A DNA stretch of 14,724 nt from DATNFP01 sp035606335 (GCA_035606335.1 DATNFP010000114.1:1-14724), one strand, 5' to 3'; numbered from the stretch's first letter, positions 1-7,410 are shown. Notes: generated from the letters alone by a model not told the origin. Program-made: numbers and translations.

Positions 1-986
1 TTGTATTGATAAATGTAATCGCCATAGGTGGTATTGGCTGATTTATTGAGCTTATTCAGGTCTATAGTATCTGCATTAGCTATATAAGTGCCGGTAGTAC
101 TCGATGCTGTATAATTTATGCTGCCTATATCTGTAATAGAAATGGCTATCCAGAATAGATAACCGCTATTTTTGCCAACCATTCCTTCCAAAGGGGTATA
201 TTCATAGCGTAATCCTAAATCCAATCCAAGTCCCGTATTATTAAGGCCATTTTGCAATGCTACAAATGGATTGCCTTCACTGAGCCATTTATTTGCGTAA
301 GGCGTAAATGCAAAATTTACAACACCGCGCACATTATTCATCATATTATTTTCATACACATTAAATTTCAGGTCAGGAGTACCAACACCCGCGGCGCCTG
401 CTCCAATCAGATATTTCACACCTATGCCACCTGTCAAATTATGTTCCTCTGAATGATAAAGATATCCTGAATAGATGAGATTGATCTCGCTAAAAAACTG
501 ACTTGTTAAAGAGAAATTATTAAGTGAGTATGCATCAGGATGATTCTTCGGCTTGCCATCTATTAATCCAAAAACATCCGGGTTTAAATTGTCAACATTT
601 AGGAAGTAGCGACTGCGGGTAGTGATAGCAAAATTGTATTTTTTCTTTACTTTAAATGAAACTGCGGGCCCTAATATGTCTATATTCATCCATACGGCCT
701 TATTACCGGGATCATTATCTTTAAAAAAGTCCTGTCCTTCTACCCAGTTTCTAACGATTTTGCCATTCCTTCTAAATAGATAAGCATTGGACCCTGCAAG
801 AAAGCCAAAGCCTGCTAAGTTTATCTGCATCACATCATCATTTACTGCAAATGCAGGATTATTAAACGTTTCTGTTATGACATTTTCAGTATTATTTAAT
901 CCAATGAAAGATTGAGAAAAAGTGTTAATGGAGGTAGTATTTGTGATGGCAATAAATATTAGTAATACAACATTTTTAAGGGCCAT
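1..986 (-). CDS. DUF5723-like outer-membrane/surface protein, 3' end outside window
   Basis: The frame is open from the ATG at 986-984 to the window edge, giving 328 codons with no stop. Residues 1-25 form a signal peptide (MALKNVVLLIFIAITN..., ending near TFSQ). The mature part opens with an N-E-T-F-N-N-P-A-F-A segment and continues with alternating hydrophobic and polar strands rich in Asn, Gly, Tyr and Phe, such as RYFLNVDNL and GGIGVKYLIGAG. That pattern suggests an outer-membrane beta-barrel, and from memory it resembles the Bacteroidota family annotated DUF5723. No enzymatic motif is visible. The gene lies 63 bp downstream of the clc stop codon on the same strand and has its own candidate promoter. 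The family assignment rests on overall pattern and is moderate. That it is a real secreted gene is near certain. Confidence 0.75.
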   Translation of the reverse strand, partial: MALKNVVLLIFIAITNTTSINTFSQSFIGLNNTENVITETFNNPAFAVNDDVMQINLAGFGFLAGSNAYLFRRNGKIVRNWVEGQDFFKDNDPGNKAVWMNIDILGPAVSFKVKKKYNFAITTRSRYFLNVDNLNPDVFGLIDGKPKNHPDAYSLNNFSLTSQFFSEINLIYSGYLYHSEEHNLTGGIGVKYLIGAGAAGVGTPDLKFNVYENNMMNNVRGVVNFAFTPYANKWLSEGNPFVALQNGLNNTGLGLDLGLRYEYTPLEGMVGKNSGYLFWIAISITDIGSINYTASSTTGTYIANADTIDLNKLNKSANTTYGDYIYQY

Positions 987-1003
987 TAAGCTCAACGTTT
1001 CTT

Positions 1004-1035
1004 GTAAATTACAGGAAATGAATGTTTTAAACAAA
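1004..1035 (-). promoter_or_regulatory. Candidate promoter for the DUF5723-like gene
   Basis: On the minus strand there is a TTTG (complement of 1032-1035), 20 bases, then TAATTTAC (complement of 1004-1011). This fits the Bacteroidota pattern TTTG-N19-20-TANNTTTG with its final G replaced. It would give a leader of roughly 10 nt. The -33 element lies at the edge of the inverted repeat at 1016-1047. Confidence 0.35.
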
Positions 1036-1047
1036 AAACATTCATTT
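1016..1047 (-). terminator. Stem-loop after clc, possible terminator
   Basis: A perfect 13-bp inverted repeat: arm 1016-1028 (aaatgaatgtttt) pairs with 1035-1047 around a 6-nt loop. It starts 2 nt past the clc stop codon. The stem is A/T-rich and has no clear U-run after it on the minus strand, so it could be a weak terminator, a 3'-end stabiliser or an operator over the next gene's promoter. Confidence 0.45.
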
Positions 1048-1049
1048 AA

Positions 1050-2438
1050 TTAGAAATGGTCCGGCTCATCCTCGGATTCAGGGATAAGTATGTGCTTATT
1101 TACTAATGAGCGGTGATAAATAGAATGTTTTACATATTTGCGCGTTATAAAATAAGAGAGCGCGGTTACAATCATTAACGGAACAAATAAAGTATAGCCT
1201 CCGGTTATCTCAGCTAATAGGAAAATGCCCGTAAGAGGCGCATGCATCACACCTGCTAATACCCCAGCCATTGCCGCAATAATAAAATTGGGTGTATTCA
1301 AATGATACAATCCGGACTTATTAATAGTAAACGCATACACAAAACCAACCAATCCTCCCATAACAAGCGAAGGTGCAAATATACCTCCATTGCCACCTGC
1401 ACCTGTAGTAAGGGAGGCGCTAATAGCCTTAAATCCTATCAACAATATAGACATAGTTATTATAGCCCATGTTTTGCCGCCTTCACTATGTAAGAAAGAA
1501 TGAGCGGTAAGATCACTGTAATTGCCATGAAGCAACGTTGTAATAAGATAATAGCCTTCACCATACAATCCCGGCATCATAAAGATTAATAAACAAAGAG
1601 GTATGCCACCCATCAGCCAGGTTTTCCATGTTAACTTCTTTCTGTCAAAATAGCCTTCCAGGTTTTCAATTATGAAGGTTGTGTACACAGAAACAAAGCC
1701 ACACAATGTCCCTAATAAAATATAAAAAGGGATCGCCTTTAAATCCCACCCATTAATAACTAAATAAACAAATTTACCCGGATACAAAACTTGTGAAATA
1801 ACGGTAGCGGTAGCCGTAGAGATCAGTAAGGGTATAAAAAAGGGAATATTAAAATCAAGCATTAACACCTCAAGTGCAAAAACAATTCCTGCTATCGGGC
1901 TGTTAAAAATTGCAGCTATGCCACTTGCAGTACCACAGGCCAGTAACAATGTTGTGTCTTTATAGGATAGCCTGAGATCCCGGGCTGTATTGGAGCCAAT
2001 AGCTGCCCCCGTTGCAACAATAGGTGCTTCCAAACCCACAGAACCACCCAGGGCAACTGTAAAAGCACTGGTGAGCATGTGCCCGAATATATGCTGTTTC
2101 CCAAGCTTTGCCTTATTAGTATAAATGCTATCTACGATAAAGCCAACGCCTCTTGTCAATCGGCCTTTGAAAATTCTACGTAGCAATACTAACGATATCC
2201 CAACACCTATCAATGGGAAAATGGCTGTCAACCAATTATCATGCATCAGGTCATTTAGCTGTCTTGCTTTATGTTCCACATATTGAACGGATATCTTCAG
2301 AACAACAGATGCCAGCGCGGCCAATGCACCAACAATAAAGCTGACGACAATAAGGTAATTACGTTGTTTAATGTATTTGCTGCGGAATTCATCCAACCTG
2401 ACAAGCAACTTGCTAAAATGTCTCTGATAGTTACTCAT
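1050..2438 (-). CDS. CLC-family chloride channel/transporter without CBS domains
   Basis: A 462-residue integral membrane protein with about ten or more hydrophobic helices; it would move anions across the inner membrane. CLC signatures are visible: the gating-glutamate motif GSVGLEAP (E137, usually GxEGP), the helix segment GIAAIFNSPIAGIVFALE, the filter motif GGIFAP (351-356), and a Tyr at 441 aligning with the central tyrosine Y445 of E. coli CLC-ec1. The first filter motif (GSGIP in E. coli) is G-V-G-F-I at 97-101, so the anion-coordinating Ser is Val. The internal proton glutamate (E203 of CLC-ec1) aligns with V191, as in CLC channels. The protein ends about 20 residues after Y441, so the CBS pair found in many homologues is absent. 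Gating and filter motifs make the family certain; channel versus antiporter is open. Confidence 0.95.
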   Translation of the reverse strand: MSNYQRHFSKLLVRLDEFRSKYIKQRNYLIVVSFIVGALAALASVVLKISVQYVEHKARQLNDLMHDNWLTAIFPLIGVGISLVLLRRIFKGRLTRGVGFIVDSIYTNKAKLGKQHIFGHMLTSAFTVALGGSVGLEAPIVATGAAIGSNTARDLRLSYKDTTLLLACGTASGIAAIFNSPIAGIVFALEVLMLDFNIPFFIPLLISTATATVISQVLYPGKFVYLVINGWDLKAIPFYILLGTLCGFVSVYTTFIIENLEGYFDRKKLTWKTWLMGGIPLCLLIFMMPGLYGEGYYLITTLLHGNYSDLTAHSFLHSEGGKTWAIITMSILLIGFKAISASLTTGAGGNGGIFAPSLVMGGLVGFVYAFTINKSGLYHLNTPNFIIAAMAGVLAGVMHAPLTGIFLLAEITGGYTLFVPLMIVTALSYFITRKYVKHSIYHRSLVNKHILIPESEDEPDHF

Positions 2439-2465
2439 AAGTCTGCCCTGCTATCTTAGAAAATG

Positions 2466-2473
2466 CAAAGGTA
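2466..2473 (-). promoter_or_regulatory. Candidate -7 promoter element for clc
   Basis: The minus strand reads TACCTTTG, a perfect match to TANNTTTG, in the 62-bp gap between the upstream gene's stop and the clc start. No good TTTG is seen at the -33 position. The predicted leader is about 20 nt. Its presence argues that clc is transcribed separately from the upstream gene. Confidence 0.55.
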
Positions 2474-2500
2474 GGTATTCGGTTTGCTAATCAGTGAACT

Positions 2501-3694
2501 TTACATTACTTTATACATACGTGTAGCAGTATGCACATATTCCGATGGCTCAAAGGCACTGTCAAAAGTTTCTTTTAGCTGGTTAAGCTTCACCTCCAGT
2601 TTGGCTACATGGTCACCTATTTGAGGGTCTGCCTTGTATTTGGATATAAGAACATCGTATTTGTCAATATGTTGTCTGATTCTATATGTAATATCGCCAT
2701 ATTTCATTTTTAAGGATTGCACATCCATCAACTGATAATAAATGTTTTCTTTCCAGTTCTTAGGATCTTTGCCTTTCATATCAAGCACATACTTTGCTGC
2801 TTTGTCCCGCAATATGGTAAGGTATAAATATCTTGCATTTGCATCGCTTTGACGCGTAAACTCATTATTAAAATCATCCCGATCAATATTTACCATACGA
2901 AGGTTTCTGTTTAATGCAGAATCATAATATACCTCCATCTCGGAAAGTGATTGCGTTATGCCGTCCCACTCATGCTCTATCATATTTTTATCTGTAGTGA
3001 ATTGACTCAACTTAGCAGTAATCGCAAACATTTTTTCAGCTTCTTTTTTTAATGCCCGCTTTTTATGGCCTATTGAATTCACATACTTAGCCATTCCGGA
3101 AAATAATAGTTGAGAATAAGCGCCAACTAATGGTATACCAAAAGAAATGTTGCCGGTAGAAGATATTATGTCGCTAACAGCGCCAAGCGTAGCATCATGA
3201 TCTTTATATTTATCTACATACACCTTAAATTTTTCAAAACCTGATTGAAAACCTTCGTAATTAACGGGATTGCTTGTTTCGGTCAGTGTATTAAAAAAAT
3301 CTCTTGTAGTATGGAAAAGTAGCAATGGCTTAATTTCCCTATCCATTGAAGCGAGGTTGATAAGCGCCGATTGGTAATTTGCCTGGTAAATGTTCAACTC
3401 ATTCTGCTCAAGTGCTTTCTGCTTATCTTCCAGCACTTGTACACGTTCCATTAATTTATCTACTCTTTCTTTAGGATTTCCTGTAATTTTTATCAGGCTA
3501 TCAAGCTTACCTACTTTAATGTCTAATCTGGAAATTGTAGAGTCAACCGCTTTATTTTTTATCGACAGGTTTTCCTGTATATCACTTAGTATTTTATCCT
3601 TTATATTTTTTTCTGTTAATGTTGTATCAACAGTGTCGGCATATACATTTAAGCATAAAACGCCCAAGACTACTGCGAGTAGCAGCTTTTTCAT
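2501..3694 (-). CDS. Secreted coiled-coil protein of unknown function
   Basis: I do not recognise this 397-residue protein. Residues 1-19 (MKKLLLAVVLGVLCLNVYA) form a classical signal peptide with cleavage expected before D20. There is no lipobox cysteine, so the product is probably periplasmic or secreted. From about 45 to 100 the sequence is charged and heptad-like (segments such as SRLDIKVGKLDSLI and VDKLMERVQVLEDKQKALEQ), indicating a coiled coil. A Gly/Ser-rich, mildly hydrophobic stretch follows near 185-215, then more Lys/Glu-rich helix to the end. I start at 3694 rather than the in-frame ATG eight codons upstream (3718), because the shorter form begins exactly with the signal peptide and the upstream ATG falls inside the candidate -7 element. 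No catalytic motif is visible. The gene is divergent from mdh and upstream of clc. Confidence 0.85.
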   Translation of the reverse strand: MKKLLLAVVLGVLCLNVYADTVDTTLTEKNIKDKILSDIQENLSIKNKAVDSTISRLDIKVGKLDSLIKITGNPKERVDKLMERVQVLEDKQKALEQNELNIYQANYQSALINLASMDREIKPLLLFHTTRDFFNTLTETSNPVNYEGFQSGFEKFKVYVDKYKDHDATLGAVSDIISSTGNISFGIPLVGAYSQLLFSGMAKYVNSIGHKKRALKKEAEKMFAITAKLSQFTTDKNMIEHEWDGITQSLSEMEVYYDSALNRNLRMVNIDRDDFNNEFTRQSDANARYLYLTILRDKAAKYVLDMKGKDPKNWKENIYYQLMDVQSLKMKYGDITYRIRQHIDKYDVLISKYKADPQIGDHVAKLEVKLNQLKETFDSAFEPSEYVHTATRMYKVM

Positions 3695-3715
3695 ATGCAG
3701 CAATTTAACGTTATG

Positions 3716-3723
3716 CAAAACTA
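3716..3723 (-). promoter_or_regulatory. Candidate -7 element for the secreted coiled-coil gene
   Basis: The minus strand reads TAGTTTTG, matching TANNTTTG, 21 nt before the chosen ATG. A TTTG lies upstream but with only 14 nt spacing, so the -33 element is not clear. Transcription from here would start near 3709 and exclude the upstream ATG at 3718. Confidence 0.45.
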
Positions 3724-3814
3724 ATCAAATCGCGAACCAAACTTTTGGCACAAGTAATTTTTTTATCCGCTTTAACAATAATATTAGAAAATTATTAAAC
3801 GGGTATTTGTCTTT

Positions 3815-3845
3815 TTTCAAACAATGAACTTTCAAACTATCTTTG
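3815..3845 (+). promoter_or_regulatory. Candidate promoter for mdh
   Basis: TATCTTTG at 3838-3845 is a perfect TANNTTTG. Nineteen bases upstream lies TTTC (3815-3818), a near match to the -33 TTTG, at the end of a T-run. The leader would be about 25 nt and contains no Shine-Dalgarno sequence. Confidence 0.6.
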
Positions 3846-3877
3846 CCCCGTATTTCTAACTCAAAAGCAATAAATAA

Positions 3878-4816
3878 ATGAAAGTAACCGTAGTGGGTGC
3901 CGGCGCTGTAGGTGCAACCTGTGCCGATAATATAGCCCGCAAAGAACTGGCAGAAGAGCTGGTACTCGTAGACATTAAAGAAGGCTTTGCCGAAGGTAAA
4001 GCGCTCGACATTTCGCAAACTGCATCATTGCTTGAATTTGATACACGCGTGATAGGTGTAACCAATGATTACAGCAAAACTGCTAATTCAGATGTAGTAG
4101 TTATCACTTCCGGCATACCTCGCAAACCGGGTATGACCCGTGAGGAGCTGATCGGCACTAATGCGCGAATAGTGGAAGATGTTAGTAAAAACTTACTGAA
4201 ACATTCACCTAATGCTATAATTATTGTTATTTCTAATCCAATGGATACGATGACATACCTGGCATTGAAAGCCACAGGCTTGCCTAAAAATCGCATCATT
4301 GGTATGGGAGGGATATTAGATAGCGCCCGTTTTAAGCGCTATTTGCAGTTGGCCCTCAATTGTTCTTCAAACGACCTGCACGGAACAGTGATAGGCGGTC
4401 ATGGAGATACAACAATGATTCCATTAACACGCCTTGCATCTTTGAATGGCCTTCCCGTTTCTAACTTCCTCAGCCAGGAGCAACTGAAACAAATTGCAGC
4501 TGATACGATGGTTGGTGGCGCCACTCTTACAAAACTATTAGGCACTTCTGCATGGTATGCTCCGGGTGCTGCAGGAGCTGCATTGGTAGAAAGCATCGTC
4601 CGCGACCAAAAGAAAGTTTTCCCTTGTTGTGTATACCTTGAGGGTGAATATGGACAGAAAGATATTTGTATGGGTGTGCCTGTTATAATTGGGAAAACAG
4701 GTTGGGAAAAAATTATAGATTATAAGCTGAACACAGAAGAACAAGAATCATTTAATAAATCTGCAGATGCCGTACGCAATATGAACAATGTATTAGATAC
4801 ATTGGTTCAGGCATAA
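3878..4816 (+). CDS. mdh: Malate dehydrogenase, NAD-dependent, LDH-like type
   Basis: This enzyme interconverts malate and oxaloacetate with NAD in the cytoplasmic TCA cycle. Its 312 residues match the usual length of the LDH-like malate dehydrogenases. The Rossmann motif GAGAVG is at 7-12, followed by D32 at the end of strand 2, which indicates NAD rather than NADP. Substrate-binding residues are visible: R82 and R88 in the mobile loop (GIPRKPGMTREEL), N120 in SNPMD, D148 and R151 in LDSARF, and catalytic H175 in GGHGD. Arg at position 82, where lactate dehydrogenases carry Gln, favours malate. The gene is monocistronic, with a candidate promoter upstream and a strong hairpin terminator 20 bp after the stop. 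No Shine-Dalgarno sequence precedes the ATG, as is normal in this phylum. Confidence 0.97.
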   Translation: MKVTVVGAGAVGATCADNIARKELAEELVLVDIKEGFAEGKALDISQTASLLEFDTRVIGVTNDYSKTANSDVVVITSGIPRKPGMTREELIGTNARIVEDVSKNLLKHSPNAIIIVISNPMDTMTYLALKATGLPKNRIIGMGGILDSARFKRYLQLALNCSSNDLHGTVIGGHGDTTMIPLTRLASLNGLPVSNFLSQEQLKQIAADTMVGGATLTKLLGTSAWYAPGAAGAALVESIVRDQKKVFPCCVYLEGEYGQKDICMGVPVIIGKTGWEKIIDYKLNTEEQESFNKSADAVRNMNNVLDTLVQA

Positions 4817-4836
4817 TTAACCATATTGTTAAAACA

Positions 4837-4868
4837 AAAGCCCTGGTTCTCACGAACCAGGGCTTTTT
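4837..4868. terminator. Bidirectional intrinsic terminator, mdh / PQQ-propeller lipoprotein
   Basis: Arm 4837-4849 (aaagccctggttc) pairs perfectly with 4854-4866 around a tcac loop: a 13-bp GC-rich stem followed by a T-run at 4864-4868. The A-run on the left arm supplies the U-tract for the minus strand, so it can end both converging genes. Confidence 0.9.
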
Positions 4869-4885
4869 ATTGATCATTTAATATC

Positions 4886-6010
4886 TTACTTTTTATATCC
4901 GCTGATGGTAGGATAAAAATTACTTCCTGTGGTCTCTCCAACAATTGGAGAACATTCTATAATGTTATTCAGCTTGTTTTTCCATATTAAATTACCACTT
5001 GCTGTATCTACAACATAAAACGATTTATCGTAACTACCAAAGTAAACACGGCCATTGTAAACTAATGGGGAAGACTTTATTGCTCCGCCTGTTGCAAACT
5101 TCCATTTTACAGATCCATCCAGGATATTAAATGCATACAACGTATCGTCGTAGCTGGCTGTAAAAATCACCTGGTCGCTGGCTGTAGGTGAAGAAACTAT
5201 ACGATCGTAGGTACGGGATACCCAGCGCGCTATACCTGTAGCAGTATCTACACAATACAAATAGGTATCATCACTGCCGAAAATAACATTACCACCATAA
5301 ACAATAGGCGAGCTCTCAATAGCTGCACGTGTATGGTATTTCCATTTTAATGTACCACTCACAGCGTTGAGTGTATACAGATTAGAATCATAGCAACCAA
5401 TATATACATTACCACCACTCACAATAGGTGATGATTTAAAATAATTGCTGGTACCTGCATTATAACTCCATATAATAGATCCATCAGTTTGGTTTACTGA
5501 ATATACCTTGCCATCATAGCTACCAAAAATCACGTTACCATTGTATATGGTAGGAGAAGATATTATCTGGCCTCCTGTAGCAAATTTCCATTTTACAGCA
5601 TAAGTATTAATATCAAGTGCATAAAGTGTATCGTTAACACCGGCTACATAAATCATATTGCCGCTGGAAATAGGACTCGCTATGATCTGTGAATTGATAC
5701 TGATCTGCTTAACTGTTTTACCTGTATTCTTATCGAATATATAAATGTTGCCATATAATGTTGGTACAAAAAGATTGTTACCTATCAATATTGGGGTAGC
5801 ATTTACGTTATTGCTAACGCTGCTGTGCCAATGTTCTTGTCCGTTTTGCGGATCAAAAGCATACACAATATCATTATCACTGCTGATAAACACAGATGAA
5901 GAGTATGATGGAGATAACGGCTGATCTGAGCTATAATTAGATTTTTGGCAAGCAGTAAAGAACACTACTACACCTAAAGCCATTAAAAGATTTGTCCAAC
6001 GTTGTGGCAT
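4886..6010 (-). CDS. PQQ-like beta-propeller lipoprotein (BamB-like fold)
   Basis: A 374-residue lipoprotein. The signal peptide MPQRWTNLLMALGVVVFFTA leads to a lipobox Cys at 21, followed by QKSNYSS. The rest is eight tandem repeats of about 40 residues. Each has a VYAFD-type strand (start positions 49, 89, 129, 169, 211, 251, 291, 331), a TG-x3-W turn, then SSP-xxxx-G and FGSYD-like strands. The repeat Trp occurs in seven of eight copies (61, 141, 181, 223, 263, 303, 343) and is missing in the second. This is the PQQ/quinoprotein-dehydrogenase-type propeller also seen in BamB. No cofactor-site residues typical of active alcohol dehydrogenases are evident, so a binding or scaffold role on a membrane surface is likelier than catalysis. 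Calling it BamB itself is not supported: there are no outer-membrane assembly neighbours. It stands alone between terminators. Confidence 0.88.
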   Translation of the reverse strand: MPQRWTNLLMALGVVVFFTACQKSNYSSDQPLSPSYSSSVFISSDNDIVYAFDPQNGQEHWHSSVSNNVNATPILIGNNLFVPTLYGNIYIFDKNTGKTVKQISINSQIIASPISSGNMIYVAGVNDTLYALDINTYAVKWKFATGGQIISSPTIYNGNVIFGSYDGKVYSVNQTDGSIIWSYNAGTSNYFKSSPIVSGGNVYIGCYDSNLYTLNAVSGTLKWKYHTRAAIESSPIVYGGNVIFGSDDTYLYCVDTATGIARWVSRTYDRIVSSPTASDQVIFTASYDDTLYAFNILDGSVKWKFATGGAIKSSPLVYNGRVYFGSYDKSFYVVDTASGNLIWKNKLNNIIECSPIVGETTGSNFYPTISGYKK

Positions 6011-6039
6011 GATTAATAAAATTAGAAATTATTGTTAAC

Positions 6040-6071
6040 GCAAGATATGCTTTTGAATAGTTTATTACAAT
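6040..6071 (-). promoter_or_regulatory. Weak candidate promoter for the propeller lipoprotein
   Basis: On the minus strand ATTG (complement of 6068-6071) is followed after about 20 nt by TATCTTGC (complement of 6040-6047), one or two mismatches from TANNTTTG. It lies just beyond the hpf terminator, as expected for an independent transcript. Confidence 0.35.
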
Positions 6072-6079
6072 AGCATGCA

Positions 6080-6111
6080 AAAAAAATCCGGTCTTTTATT
6101 AAGACCGGATT
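6080..6111 (-). terminator. Intrinsic terminator after hpf
   Basis: Perfect 11-bp stem: 6085-6095 (aatccggtctt) pairs with 6101-6111 around a ttatt loop. Read on the minus strand, the hairpin starts 21 nt after the hpf stop codon and is followed by eight T's. It closes the rpsU-xer-hpf unit. Confidence 0.88.
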
Positions 6112-6131
6112 AAATTCTTATTTAGTTGGTA

Positions 6132-6431
6132 TTATACCGGCATTCTTTCTTTATGACGTTTTACCTGGTTAACCATGGAATCAAAGGCCAGATCAAATGA
6201 TTCTTCAAATGTTTTGCTCTGATGCTTCACAAAATATGAATGCTTGGGAACATATACTTTTATTTCAGCGATCTTATCCTTGATTTGATGCACTACGCCA
6301 TCCAATCGTAAATAAACCTCCACGCCTATTATACGGTCGTGAAATGTCTTAAGCTTTTCAACCTTGCTGTTTATATGTTCCATCAGTTTGCTGTCTGCAT
6401 CAAAGTGCACAGTTTGAATTTGCACATTCAT
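6132..6431 (-). CDS. hpf: Ribosome hibernation promoting factor, short form (HPF/RaiA family)
   Basis: A 99-residue protein of the HPF/RaiA/YfiA family, which binds the 30S decoding region and inactivates ribosomes in starved cells. The opening MNVQIQTVHFDADSKLMEHINSK gives the first strand and helix. It is followed by the ExKVYV-type central strand (residues about 76-81) and the final helix SFDLAFDSMVNQVKRHKE, which carries the basic residues seen in the family. It lacks the C-terminal dimerisation domain of long HPF. It starts 31 bp after the recombinase stop codon and is followed by a strong terminator, so it is the last gene of the rpsU-xer-hpf unit. The 31-bp gap holds an A/T-rich palindrome (6438-6452) and no Shine-Dalgarno sequence. 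The function is well supported; whether it makes 100S dimers is not readable from sequence. Confidence 0.93.
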   Translation of the reverse strand: MNVQIQTVHFDADSKLMEHINSKVEKLKTFHDRIIGVEVYLRLDGVVHQIKDKIAEIKVYVPKHSYFVKHQSKTFEESFDLAFDSMVNQVKRHKERMPV

Positions 6432-6437
6432 AGTTAA

Positions 6438-6452
6438 AACTTTTTAAAAGTT
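6438..6452 (-). repeat. Short A/T palindrome just before the hpf start
   Basis: aactttt and aaaagtt (7 bp) face each other around one base, ending 6 nt from the hpf ATG. It is weak and A/T-only, so it may have no role. Confidence 0.25.
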
Positions 6453-6462
6453 AAAAAATATA

Positions 6463-7353
6463 TTATCCTCGAGGATGATTCAACTTATGAATCTCCTTCA
6501 ACTTTTCAATATTGTTATGCGTATAAACCTGGGTTGCCGCAAGGCTGCTATGACCAAGCAGATCTTTTATAGCCTGGATATTAGCCCCATTATTCAATAA
6601 ATGCGTAGCAAAAGTATGCCGCAATACATGGGGGCTTTTCTTTTGCAGCGTTGTAATGTTACTCAGGTACTTTTTTACCGTTCTATATATATAACCTGCA
6701 TATAAGGGTGCACCTGTACTAAGAACAAGTAAATGATCCCTGCTATAATTTTCAAGTTTTGTTTTTTCGTCTATATAATCTTTTATCGTTTCCAACAATG
6801 CAATGCTTACAGGTACTAACCGTTCTTTGTTGCCTTTTCCAAGTATCCTTATTTGCTTCAGGCTCCATTCTATATCAGTTTCTTTCAGTTGTTGCAACTC
6901 ATTTCTACGCATTCCTGTCTGGTACAAGAGCTCACATATCATCCGGTCTGTAAATCCTTTAAAACCTTCATCATATTGCAATTCTTCCAATAGGAATTCT
7001 GTTTCCTTTTCCTTCAGATAAGCAGGAAGACGTTCAGGTAAGCGCTGAGCATGAAGCTGGCTTACCGGATTTCTTTCTACCAGTTGTTTTTTGAGTAAAT
7101 ATTTAAAAAATGAATTTAAACTGGATAATTTACGGTTCACAGTACGGGCGACCTGAGCATCGTCCTTAAGTGTGGCTAACCAGCTACGTATATGAAAATG
7201 TGTTATTTTATTTGGCTCTTGTAGATCAAATTGTTCCAGAGCGAATTGACGGAATTGTTCTATATCCTGTTGATATGCTATTTGGGTATGTTGAGAATAT
7301 CTTTTCTCAAAGCGCAAATATTGCCTAAAATCGATCTCCCATTGCTCAAACAT
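6463..7353 (-). CDS. xerC: Tyrosine recombinase, XerC/XerD type
   Basis: At 296 residues this is the standard length of Xer recombinases, which resolve chromosome dimers at dif. The N-terminal SAM-like DNA-binding domain spans about 5-90 (opening FEQWEIDFRQYLRFEKRYS). The catalytic domain shows the full set: R149 in TGMRRNEL, K173 in LGKGNKER, H242 and R245 in HVLRHTFATHLL, H268 in LGHSS, and the nucleophile Y277 in TQVYTH. All catalytic residues are present, so it should be active. The context, between rpsU and hpf, is the usual Bacteroidota position of a housekeeping xer gene. This and the lack of any integrase or phage neighbour argue against a mobile-element integrase. C versus D cannot be settled from sequence alone. 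The next in-frame Met is at 138, so the start is secure; it lies 3 nt after a long hairpin. Confidence 0.93.
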   Translation of the reverse strand: MFEQWEIDFRQYLRFEKRYSQHTQIAYQQDIEQFRQFALEQFDLQEPNKITHFHIRSWLATLKDDAQVARTVNRKLSSLNSFFKYLLKKQLVERNPVSQLHAQRLPERLPAYLKEKETEFLLEELQYDEGFKGFTDRMICELLYQTGMRRNELQQLKETDIEWSLKQIRILGKGNKERLVPVSIALLETIKDYIDEKTKLENYSRDHLLVLSTGAPLYAGYIYRTVKKYLSNITTLQKKSPHVLRHTFATHLLNNGANIQAIKDLLGHSSLAATQVYTHNNIEKLKEIHKLNHPRG

Positions 7354-7356
7354 AAA

Positions 7357-7396
7357 TGCCTGGTAACATAAATGTACACATTTACATTACCAGGCA
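7357..7396 (-). repeat. Long stem-loop abutting the xer start codon
   Basis: The outer stem 7357-7366 (tgcctggtaa) pairs perfectly with 7387-7396. After a 2x2 mismatch, an inner stem 7369-7375 (taaatgt) pairs with 7378-7384. On the minus strand it ends 3 nt before the xer ATG, inside the ribosome footprint. There is no U-run after it, so it is unlikely to be a simple terminator. Confidence 0.75.
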
Positions 7397-7410
7397 CAAG
7401 TATATTTTCA

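Noticed and set aside
3695..3718. Upstream in-frame ATG for the secreted coiled-coil protein
   Set aside because: It falls inside the TAGTTTTG promoter element and would put eight polar residues before a clean signal peptide.
3390..3827. 145-codon plus-strand open frame, Ser/Phe-rich
   Set aside because: It lies antisense to the secreted coiled-coil gene and across its promoter, has low-complexity Ser/Phe/Ile composition typical of a shadow frame, and matches no family.
3725..4018. 97-codon minus-strand open frame over the mdh start
   Set aside because: It covers the mdh promoter and the antisense of the mdh Rossmann fold; the real gene is unambiguous on the plus strand.
4886..6010. Propeller lipoprotein as BamB or as a PQQ dehydrogenase
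   Set aside because: The fold fits, but there are no outer-membrane assembly neighbours and no quinone-site or haem-binding motifs, so neither specific name is supported.
6465..6476. 12-bp palindrome atcctcgaggat at the xer stop codon
   Set aside because: It encodes the last codons of the recombinase and is short; nothing suggests a site of action, and a dif site is longer and built differently.
6463..7353. Recombinase as an integrase of a mobile element
   Set aside because: There is no attachment-site repeat, tRNA, phage or transfer gene nearby, and the rpsU-xer-hpf context marks it as housekeeping.
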